Source: Branchiostoma floridae | Taxonomy: Eukaryota; Chordata; Leptocardii; Amphioxiformes; Branchiostomatidae | Direction of reading: 5' to 3' | NCBI RefSeq assembly: GCF_000003815.2 | Contig: NC_049985.1 | Coordinates: 21,961,592-22,025,591 of the forward strand | DNA: 64,000 bases | Notes under the pieces: generated by a model | What the model was told of the DNA's origin: nothing | Seen by the model: the letters and a program-made list of their open reading frames with translations, nothing else | The model's database searches: none | Shown here: positions 31,640 to 43,600 of the stretch, piece after piece | How the letters are laid out: each line of letters begins with the position of its first letter | Numbering within the stretch: the stretch's first letter is position 1 | Translations under genes and position numbers: made by a program

Positions 31640-34600
31640 GTATGAAGGGGTCACGAAAGCAATGGTTAAGTTTCAAGATTGGCCTTCTAGCGACTTTCAA
31701 AATTCCTGTGTGTGTGTGTGTGTGCGTGTGTGTGTGTTTGTATTATGTTCACCCTGAAGGTATGAAGGGGTCACGAAAGCAATGGTTAAGTGTCAAGATT
31801 GGCCTTCTAGCGACTTTAAAAATTCCGGTTTCGATATCTCATTTCAAACTATTTGACTACTATATATGCAAGACCTGTACAAGTGATCACTTCTACAAGA
31901 GGACCACCTGGCCTATGTGACCTCTTTTTGGAGGTCTTAGAGTATCTTTGGTACCTTGCTTATCTGAAACTTCTAGGGGTACATGTATTAGCTGGTGCAA
32001 ATAGATCTGGGCATTTTGACTGTTTGGTTGTTGGAAAAATTAATGCAGTAGAACAGTATGATGAGTTACGTACAAATATCAAAGGAACGCAGTGATTCTT
32101 ATCTGTTCAAATTCTGTTGAATTGCGTGAATGGTTGAAAAATTCACATGGAAGCCTAACATTACTTTTCACTGATTTTGTTGCCTATCACAGCCTCAGTT
32201 CATCCAACTATGGAAGACTTTCTACGACATATTCCGTGAGGACCCCCACGAGCAGGAGTTGTACCACGCCATCGCTACCGTGGGGAAGCTACTGTTGGAG
32301 CTGGGAGAGGTGGGACGATATTTCACCGGCAGTGAGAACAATTCACCGCTGACTTCTCCCACTGCAGCCAACAAAACAGGTCTGTGGTGGGGTTTCTTGT
32401 TATATTTCCCTCCCTATGTCCTGTGTAGGATCTAGAGGAAAATATATTGTTTTTTTGTTAGTGTATCTTCTCTTTTCTGTCTTCTCTCTTCTTTCTTCTC
32501 TCTTTCTTTGAAGACTTTTTTCTCCTTTTTTCTTCTGTCACTTCTTTCACATGGTATTAGTCAAGAAGAAATAAACACTATAAACTATGAATTTTTGGCA
32601 TGTAGTCAGGTTGATCAGAGATAAGCACCACAAAGTACTATTCAATCTGAGTGCAACCTTATTTGCATAATTTATGAGAAAAAGGTTTATTTGCTGGGAA
32701 AATCCATATTTCCTTTATGGAGAACTGTTGAAGTTCCATAATCAAAATGTACTATACTGTGTTTATTTCTTTTTACCTTAAGTTTGCAAAGAATGTTATG
32801 TTTGCATTAGCATTCGTGTGTGTGCCTACACAATAACTGGAGAATGCTTGGATGGATTGTCTTGATAGTAATGATGCTTGATTTCTTATGTGATGTCTAA
32901 AAAAAGCAGCTATTTCTACAGCTTCAATATTGAAGTCTGTTTACTTCATATGACTGTTTTAGAAAGGACTTTTGTGATTACCCTTTTATTATATTCACAG
33001 GTTTTCCTTTCCTTGTTACTTGAGTGAGCCATTCTGTACTTTGTCAGTTAGCCAGCAAAGCTTTGTTCGTTAATGTGATTGTGGGGTTGCCCAGTCTCCT
33101 CCATTGTACAAATTGCTCCATGTAACACTATTTGCATTGATTTTGTCACCACTGTCTAGTATTGTTCACATAAAGAGTTAAACCCCACTGTGATATGCTG
33201 GTGATATACTAGAAGTTTTGTTGGATTCTTGTTGTTCTCGGTATGTTTGAAAGCAACCAATGGTAGACCTTACCAAGGAGGTTGGAAAAGAATTTCATTT
33301 ACCTCCTTGACCTTACAGGTGATATATACTGTACTAAAGCCAGTTATTTTATAGTACAACTGCACACTGGGTCCAGATCTAGACTATCATAGAACTAGAG
33401 GCCTGTAGTCAGTTCTGTTATTGCAAGACTGTAATTTTGATGAAATTGGTTGCGACACATACAGAATGTGCATATAAGGCCTAGGTAAAGAAATGTTGTG
33501 TTTCCTGTTTTCCAACCTACCATAGAAAACTCTGCTGAGCGTAGACTTTTTTTGGGGGGGATGGGCCACCATTCAAGTAAAAACAATCCTGCTTGTCCTA
33601 TCTAATGAAGGACAAATTAAGATCCTAAGATTTGAAACCATTATGCACAAAATTGAAATTTGACATTGAAAATGTAAGTGTCCTCATGCATTTCAGTTGT
33701 ATCACTGGAGTTTGGGCCAAAGTCTTAAAAAAAGATTTAAAAAAGTGTGGCAATGAAAAAGCATTGCCATGGCGACGGTAATATTGTTTGATTTATATAC
33801 ATTGTATCTTGATAGAGATGATTGAGGAATTGTATGCTTGGTAAGTCATGATGATGTTCCGGGCTGTATGTGCTAGTGTCTTAGTGTCGCGATACGTTGG
33901 CTTAATGTGCTGTGTAGTATGATGTTGTTGATACACAAGTTAACTATTACCATAAAGAAATATCAATACAATTAAACGACGTTGAAATTAAAAAGATTAT
34001 TTCAAGCATGTTACATGTTACATTGATATTGTGCAATAATCTGCGCCTGGCCAGATAAGTGTTGGATTTCGGGTAATCCATTTTATGGCAGCGGTTTCAA
34101 GGAATCAAGGCACCTGGCCAATGCTGCAATGTTGATGTAGGTATATGAATAAGCCATTGTATAACATCTGCTCAAAGATCAAGAGCTGAACGACCTTCTG
34201 TGACATACAGGGAGATAGAGAGATACAACCAAGTTACGGTAGGTTGGTTCTTTTGGTTAAAAACTTCTCGGTTCAGTTGAAATACGGGTCAAAGATATGT
34301 GCGTTTCGTGGATCTTTTTCCCTGGGAGCCAGCCGGGATCGAGCCTGGTTATCACACCGCAGCCCAATCTCAATATCTATCGTGCAGGGGTCTGGCAGGA
34401 TGACTGTAGAAAGGCTCTCCAAGGCCCTTGGTCAGAGGGAAGAGAACCTAGGATTGATGACCACCCCAGGTAGCCAGCTACAATACACCACAGTTGGTCA
34501 GCAGGCTATTGCAGTAGCGAATCAGGGACTAGATAGGGCTCAAGGGTGTATTGAGCTATTTTTCAAAATAACAACAGAACTTTGTAAGGTCCACCTGCCC

Positions 34601-37600
34601 TTTCCCCGAAAAGGGTAGCGACAACTCCTTCCGGCTTAAACTCCCCCGGAGCGCTAATGTGAGATCGGCGGGCTGATCTGCCTTGGTAAGGGCTGGGGGA
34701 ACATAGTTTATATATATGAGGTAAATTTGGGCCCCTCGATATGTCGACACAAATCTAAATCCGAACAGAGGACAGATGGACAAGGAATTGAGTACTATCC
34801 TGAGATGCTTGCGAGAGGAAGGGTCTAAATACAGAGCACACCATATGCTATCACTCGAGCTTAGCCCGGGAGTTGAAGGACGAGCCCGGAGCCCTGAACT
34901 ACAGGATATAGGAGACGGGTAGTGATTTAAAAGAAGAAAGAGTGAGATAGAGAAGGTGTCCGCACAGTCATACACTTGGTCAACTTGCCACTGTTCAGAC
35001 CTTTGGAATTGGCCCGGATATATCGTATTCTCATTAATTCTGGAAATGACCTCCTATTTTGCATAATTTGTATTTCATTTTGTACAACATTGTCTAAGCT
35101 ACATACAGACCAAAAATCATTAAAATCCGTTATTTCTTTCTTGAGTAATCGTCTTCGGAAAGTTTTGACAAAAATTACTTGCAATTTCAACACAAATCGC
35201 TGGGGGCCCAAACGTATGCCCTTCTTTCCTAGCACAAGAGCTATCTACCAACCATCAATCGTAACCACGGCTTATTCAGAACACGAGATATAAAAAGAAT
35301 AAGTTCCTCTGCAGTTCCAAGCGAAGCCGTTAGGGGCCGAATATGTAATTATACCTAGGTGTTACGTTAACAACTGGGCTGAAGTGGGGTATCCATGTTA
35401 ACAAAATAACAACCAAGGCTAAACAGACATTGGGAGCTGATCAAACGTAACTTGTGGGCATGCCCAGCCAGGGTAAAATCACTTGCATACACGTCACTGG
35501 TAAGACCTATCCTTGAATATATGGCAACAGTATGGGATCCGTATACAGACAAAGACAAAGATAAACTTGAAAGGGTACAGAATTCCAGATTCTGTACAAA
35601 CAACTACCACATGGATGCTAGTGTTACCAAAATGAAAACAGATCTACAGTGGACATCACTTGAAGACAGAAGGAAAATGTCCAGACTTTGCATGATGTAC
35701 AAAATGAAGAATAAGCTGGTGGACGTACCGACTGATAAGTATCTAATACCAGCTCAAAAAAGAACAAGAAACAGTCATGCCTTCAGGTACCAGAGATTCC
35801 AACCTAGGATCGATGTGTTCAAAAATTCGTATCTCCAGAACTATCGTAGATTGGAATTTTTATATCACCAAGCACAGTAGGGGCATCTTCTCTGGATAGT
35901 TTTAAAGGACGCTTGCAGATAGATGTGCAAAAGTTAGGTGTGACGGATCGTTCAGTGTAATATAACCAGCTGCTGCCGCACCGCGTGCCTGCGAAGTTGG
36001 TGTATTACGCCGAATGGCGGTTATACCGGCTATATAGATACAGATACAGAACTATTTCCGTTTTTGTCACACCCCACCAACACACCAAAATCATTCAGCA
36101 TTCAGCAACAGTTCTTAAGTTATCTTGAGTTGACACAAACAATCACAGACATACATACACAGGTGAAAATATTACACCCATAAATATTTCAAAGGGTAAT
36201 AAAGCTGCTTGTCGCCATGTAAACAACACGTTTCGTAGCATGAACATGAACATACTATTACCCAGTATTTGTGTCTTATTTATTACCTTAATATCTTTTC
36301 TGCAAGAAATAGAAAGTTTCTGTTTCAGATTAATAAAAAAAAACTGCTTTGATGGTGAACCCTTGCGGGTCTTTTACGTGATCTAATACTATGATAATTC
36401 TTACGTTTGAGCCCCGCGAGCACGCACTGACATGTACCTGTAAGTAGTGCGTGCTCGGAGTCATGTTTGAACCCCGTTTGAGCGTGCGTGCTCCGAGTCA
36501 CGTGATCTTCGTTTTGCGAACAATAGACAAGCGTCCGGGGGTACTCTGACCCAGTTCTCGCGCCTGATACACACAAAATGCCGCTAGTCTAAGAAGAGTT
36601 TTTCCCGAGGATAATGTTGGTGCACGTAGCCGGGCCAGTAGTTTCGCCTCAAGGTATCTGGAAGACGAGGAACCACCCCAGGTTAGTGCAAATCGGTACC
36701 GTAAAGTTGGTCTAAACAATGCTTTTTTGTATAGAATAAGGCGGAACTCGGAAAAGATTTGTAGTACCGGTTACTGTTAAATACACCGCAATTTTAGGAC
36801 ACATTTTCGTCTGCACTTGTACCCCAATATGCCTCATAATTTCAAGGACTACTGCAGACTTCGTGTACAAAAGTTTTTGTTCTCGGCGATTGTTCGTGTG
36901 TTGATTATCTCTCCTGGTGATTTGCTCGAAAACAAAACAACACCAAACAAGTTACTTGTGATCTATCTCGACTCAGTCATTCCAATTGGTCATTCAACAG
37001 TATTGTTGGGTGTGTAACAAAACCCATTACTTGCCCCATTTCAACTTTTGGGTCCATAGACCAAGAATGCATGATCATGCATGCATGATCTGTGTATTTT
37101 ATTTTATTTTTTCTTCGGGCTTGGCAGAAATTTCTTGGGAGAAAAGAATGGAATCTTATTACCTAACATCCATAATTTTGACGTTTGATCTGTTTCTGTG
37201 TTGTTTTATGTTCAAAATTTGATTTGACGTAGAGAAATATAGTTGTACATCATTCGAACAATAGGTTTATCCATAGGGGATTACGGTATGATCAGGCCAC
37301 ACTCAGGTGTATGCGATTGCAGGGTATAAAAATTGAATTTAAAGATAGATTTGTATCTTGGACTTCAAATTGTGTTCACTGAAACTGTTAATGTCATCTG
37401 TGTACAGTCACATTGATTTTGATTCTAGATTACGTAGTATTCAAGTAGGACTTGTGTTTACTGTTGACTTAAGCTTGCAAAACAACATCTGGTTTGTGTA
37501 GAACTGGCCCAGATCTAATAACATCCTCAGATCAGAGGTACACAAGCCTCCCCCTACTCTGCCCCTCGCGGGGTTATCTGGGGGTAACCAATGCAGACAC

Positions 37601-40600
37601 AAGCGCCGTCAAAAGTAGTACAAACACGCGAAGCTTTTAGATGTTCGTATCTAACTATCAACATTGTTTCTAGATTGTGATATACATATGTATTTGACCA
37701 GTGTCAGGATTACGATCATTGTTTTCTGTGATTTATTGGTTGGTATACAGCTGACCCAGTTCAGCAGCGGAGGGATATGGATGTACATGTATATCAGAAA
37801 AGACAACCGCCGAACTTATCAGTTGGAGACGAAACGCGGCTCGAAGAGGTCATGGCTTCGTAAGTACAGTCTAATTTTTTATTGTAGCCGTCCTGTACTA
37901 TGATGGTGATATACCCACGTTTTAAGTTTCCATATACATGAAATACACCCAAGAAATTGAAGAATGTGTGAGTCCGGTCGATGCTGACATCTGTGATTGA
38001 TTGTGCTGTTTACTTATTTGCGGACGGAACCTGTGTGATGGAAATAGCCCTATCTATTAAAAGGATCATACAGCATGACAACAAGGAGGCCTCAGTTAGA
38101 AACCTCCATGTTAAACTATTCAAATACAATTCAATCTCTACAACTGGATAAAAAACGGATATTTACTTCCGGACGTTTCGAGTGACATCCATCACTCTTT
38201 TTCAGCGTTTTATTCGTTTTTCTTTTCCTTTTAGCAAGACACTATACTATTGGGCTAGCCCCTGACGAAACTTTTTTATATTAATAACGTTATATATAGA
38301 TTATGGGAACTTGGTTGCCATGGGCTTTCTTTCGTCTGAGAAGGATAAATCTTCTGTCATATTTGTCAGTGTCTACTTGTATGTTGCTTCTGTATGTCCG
38401 TTGTAATATCGTATTGTTAGTTCATATTGATTTTTGATTTATTTTGGTTTATTTGTTTATGAGTGATTTGTTGCCCAAAGTCGGAGAAAGTGTCTCGTTT
38501 TCACAGAACGTTCGAAAACCGTTCCGTCACGCGTGGGCTCCATGTTGGATGATAACCTGGATGAATAGAACACAGAACGGCGCTGTCAAAGTTGCTTGCG
38601 GCGGGTTCAAGTGTGCTGTTTTTTCTCCGAAATGCGAATCATTAAGTGACGTAGCCAAGGCTAGATATCGGGACAAAGTTGCAATAATAGGTTCTTGAAC
38701 CATATGCTTAAAAAACTGCATTCAACATGGTGCCGGTGGTTGAATACCCGGGCATCCGTTGGCCGCTAACCTGGGTGACTAACAGTTATAAGTTATATCG
38801 ACTCTTTTCATAAAGGCGGAGGACTTTTCCCCCCCTACTTTGCCCCTTGCGGGATTATATGGGGGTAACCCATGATGACGATGATGACTAGCTACCGATC
38901 CCCCACCAAACTTTATACCTGCCCTGTTATCCAGCGTGCCTCACAAGGGGCAAGATTTGGCGCTTCCACGGCCCTGACTCCGTGAGACAAGCAGATAGTG
39001 CGGCCCAGCGGGTCGTTAGGTTCGCGTGCGCCCGTCTATTTTCCGTATTTTGTCAACACTAAGCATAATCATAACAATATTAAGCATAATCAGTGCTGCT
39101 GACGTTACTGCTGCAAATTCAAATTCAGAATGCTTGGCACATGTCTTTCAGTCAGGTGCCAAACTGTATCTAGTGACAGCATGAGGTTACAGGAGCTCGG
39201 CCAAGAGAATATACACGCTCGCTCGTGTGACTGTCCGTTTAGGATGCAGCCACACGAGTGAGCGTGTATATAAAGTCCGTACGAGGTCCGTACGCGTATT
39301 GACATTTTCTTTCATATGATCATACGAAGTCGTATGCACAATAGACACCGATCATACGCATCTGAATCGTTTTTTGTCAGTTTAAGGTACGCGTACTGGG
39401 CCGTACTGAGAGAATGCCTGCCTCCTAAAACTAACACAAAACGATTGAGATGCGTATGAGGGATGTATTGTGCCTATTCACACATGTAAGTTCCGTACTG
39501 ACATGTTTTGTCTTAGGTAAAGTTTGCGACTAAAGTAATATTATCTTCGACCATCTACAATTGTGGGTCAAGAAAAAGAACTTCGTTACTCGTAAACTTT
39601 ACCCAAACCAAAATGTCAATACTGAATTGAACACGTGCTGACTTGATGTGCGCACAAGTGTGTGAACGAGACAGTCCAGTTTTAATGACCATCACCATCG
39701 GAACTTCACTGATTTGGGAGCAGTTTTTTGGTGAAAGGCGAGCATAGACCGACTCCTAAAAATCGCGGACAATTTCTAAAAAAAAGTGTCTTGATTATCC
39801 ATGAAATATACTCATTTACAGCTCGCTGGCATTTTTGTGCGACATGGCCTGTACGTCATTGACATACCTCGTGCCTCAGGAAACCAACATTCAGCCCGTT
39901 GAAAGAGTATTATGGCACAAACTACGCGCCGGCGCCCATGTTGGCGGGCCGCTAGAAGAGCTAAAAGTGCCTATAATGAGCGTTGTTAGATAGAAACGGC
40001 GAGGAGTCCGTGTCCCGTGATCATGGAACTCGCATTTAGCACGGCAAACATCCAGCCCGTTTCTGAATAAAAACCTTCTTTCCTCGTACGGGTCCACCAC
40101 GTGCAACACACTGCCGTGTGGAGATCGAGCAGCTTATCATCCAACATGGCCGATCGAACGTTCGAACGCAACTGTGACGTCAAGTGAAAACGATCTTATA
40201 GGTTCTGGAGACTTAATGTTTGGGCAGATTGTGCAGACTGGAATATTTGTAACTTGATTAGATGGATACCACAGCTTCTTTGTAAATATTTCATTTATTT
40301 TGTATCCCATTGTCAGAAACAGTTGAAAGTTTCAATGTTTTGTCCATGTACAGGGTAGAAGTCAGATCAAACTGCCGTGGTCTCCAGGGCTCCATCGACT
40401 GCCTTGCTGATGGGAGGACTTAACCAGTCAGTGTGATGTGAGTGAGTGCGCCTGATGAAAGCGCAGACATAGGGGTGTAATCAGTGCAGACTTGTTGGAA
40501 TATATCAATCAGCCAAGGTGATCAAGTTGAGATGAGTGTGTGTTTGTTCTCCTAAGAGCGACCGCTATTTTCAGTATCAGTGTATCCGTTAAGTATTTGA

Positions 40601-43600
40601 AACGGGCGATGTGATCTCTGTATTTTCTCTCGATCCCAACAGACTAATGATACATACAGGACACGAGTGACAACGTCGAGGTGTTCCGCCACAACGTGCA
40701 CAGGGACTCCTACCACGACAGGGAAAGTCAGTCGAGTCCTTCCACTGCAAGTCGGTGAGACGAGCTGCATCACTGGAGGAGCCGGAATAGACGTCCGTGT
40801 GCCTTATAAAGTCGGGAAGGAGGGGAGCCACACATCACCCAGAACAGCACCGTCGACATGAGGAAGACAACGAGAGGAGAGTGCCAGACCAGTAGCAGAT
40901 CTAGAATAGCCAATCGATTGCGCTGCTACAACCATAGTGAACCTAAAACTAGTTAGAGAATTCACGGACTGGTTTTGAGGTGATTTATACCATTACTATG
41001 CATTTAGTGTACCGGGTATACATTGCAGTAGTAGTTGAGTGTGCATGTAAATCAAAGAACCGCACATAAGGTTAACCTCAGCGACGACGGACCGAATCAA
41101 ACCGGAGATGGATGTAGTTAAGGAGAGAACGGCCATAGAAATGTTCAGTACAATTATTCTGTATCCAACCTGTGACCGAAGTTAGCGGGGTCAGCATTAT
41201 GTAGTAACGTCAAAACACTTTAACAGTGTCCCGTGCCAAGTGTACGGAAAACCTTGTCTCTGCGTCCTTCCTTTATTCTAGCTGTGCTAGTCATAGTCTT
41301 CAAAGCAGAATCTAAACAACTTGAAATCCATTGGTTTCATGACTTGTTTGAAATATGTGACTTATTAACCTTTCAGTTTTCACAATCAGGCTTTACTTAA
41401 TATGTATCTATATAGCCGGTATAACCGCCCTTCGGCGTAACACACCAGCTTCAATTCCAAACGACAATTACCTGAAAGCACTTCACTTCATATTTTATAG
41501 ATATCGACATAAAACTGTGGCATATTCGTCTTCATCATTTGCTTTGACCTCGTGAAAGCATATCATCCCAAAGCTCAAAAGACAAAGGCGGAAGCTATTT
41601 TTCTAGCCTCAAAATCATCCTTTCTATAGCTCCAAACGACATGCACTTAAAGCATTCCATTCCAAATTGTAAAAACCACAAGCTTATATAAGAAATAAAA
41701 GCTGGGACATATTGCTCTTCATTATAGTATTCATAAGCATGCGAAACATCGTAACAATCTGTAACAGTGTGTACTGCCTATGCCTCAAAACACTTATCTC
41801 CCCTATTGCTGCATAATATCGGGTAATTTGTTAGAAAATGTGCTATATAGTCATTCGGTCGGGCAAAAAGAGCCTAAACTAAACAATACTACACTACTTG
41901 TTGCCGCCCCCTCAACAAAGCAATAAATTTTTAACAATTCAAAACATATCAGACTTGATAAGTGAAACGAGTATCTAACACATGAATTCCTGGTTTATAA
42001 CATCGGCCACGTCATCGTATTATACGCCATACCCAAAGCAGACTAAAGGTCACACACAAAAACAAATTCCCTAGGGAATACCCGTAGAAAAATTCCTCGC
42101 ATGCCTGCGGAATTCCTAGAATTCCTGTCAAACGGTCGCACACTATAAACATTAGGCTCGCCCCTGAGGCGTCGCCAAAAACTACCAGACTGAAACAAGA
42201 AACACAACATTTTTCGCTAGGCCTTATATGATATATGGCTCTTCTTTAGAATTGGTAAATGTAGTCATAATGTCTAGCTGCATGTCAGGGATGAGATAGA
42301 TTTCTGAATATCACACATGAACAAAATGATGGAGGAAGAACTTACTAGTAGATAGGCAAAATTGCTCCTATATCAAAGCAATGATTCCCAATAGATAAAA
42401 AGCCTTCCTTTAAACAAGTTAGTGATTATGCGATTGGAAGTGTGCTTGATTCAGCAAACAAATTAGACAGTGTTTTGGAGCCTATGCCAAACCAGGTATA
42501 ATCAGAACTAAGTGGAACCAATTTTTTTCCAGCTAATAGTTAGGTATTATTTAATGCTATGGTTATGTACTGTTTATTTTTCACTAATGGTTAGGTCTAA
42601 TTATCTACTTCTAAAGGCTCCCACTAATTTCCCTTGGGCAGCTACACATTATTTTGCCACTTAATCACAGCTGAGAGTATGCATACAGATTTTCTCTGTA
42701 ATAACCCCTTATGATTTTCAGCAACCTTATCCAGATTCAAGCTTTGAACTGTTATGACTCAAATAAACATGAAAAGACTTACTTGTATGCTTCCAATAAT
42801 TGCTAGAGATTGGTTAGGGTTTTAAACCAGATACTGTAAATGCATTTAAGTTTGCGGAGATTTAATTTCGTGGTAGCTGGAAAAAGGACTGTTCGCAGTG
42901 GTTTTAAGTTCACATTAGCACCATGCACAGTAGTCTCTTACTGTCATGGAAAAATGTTTGTGGTGGTTTTAAGTTAAAACCGTGAACATAAAACCACCGC
43001 AAACATTTCTGCATTTACAGTAGTCTTCCAAAGTTCTAGGCCAAGTTGCCAGGAACAATGTCTGTAGAATACGTGCACAATTCTGGAAGCACTGTTTAGA
43101 ATATGGTGTAAAGGAGATAGATGTGATGAGTACGAAACTGGCCCTTTTCAAAACAACAATAGGTATTTCATACAGAGTACAACATGGTGTATTCGTTATC
43201 ACCCGAGGTACCAGCCCGACTGCGGGTTGGATCGCCCGGAGGCCGGAGGGTGATCCGACCCGCGGTCGGGCTGGGACCGAGGGTGATGCGGAATACACTG
43301 TGTTGTATTTTATTTATGTCATACCCACCTGAGAAAACCCATGTTTCGATGCGAAATGCGCCAGAAATTTGGTGCCCCCGAATAAACATTGTTACAACAG
43401 CAATGTTCAAACGTCCGAATCAGGTATTTGAGTGTTCGACCGCGCAGCACTGGCATGCGCAAAGTATGTTCGAATTATTCGATGGAAGCCTGTGTGATAC
43501 AACTTCGAAGCCCGTGTGGTTCGGCTTTTTATCACACGGTCCGGAACACCTGTATCGAACGTTATCGCGGTCCAGGTATGACATAATATATCTTATGCCA

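Noticed and set aside
34556-34975. 139-codon minus-strand open frame
   Set aside because: Overlaps the plus-strand unclassified insertion; no motif supports either strand as a gene.
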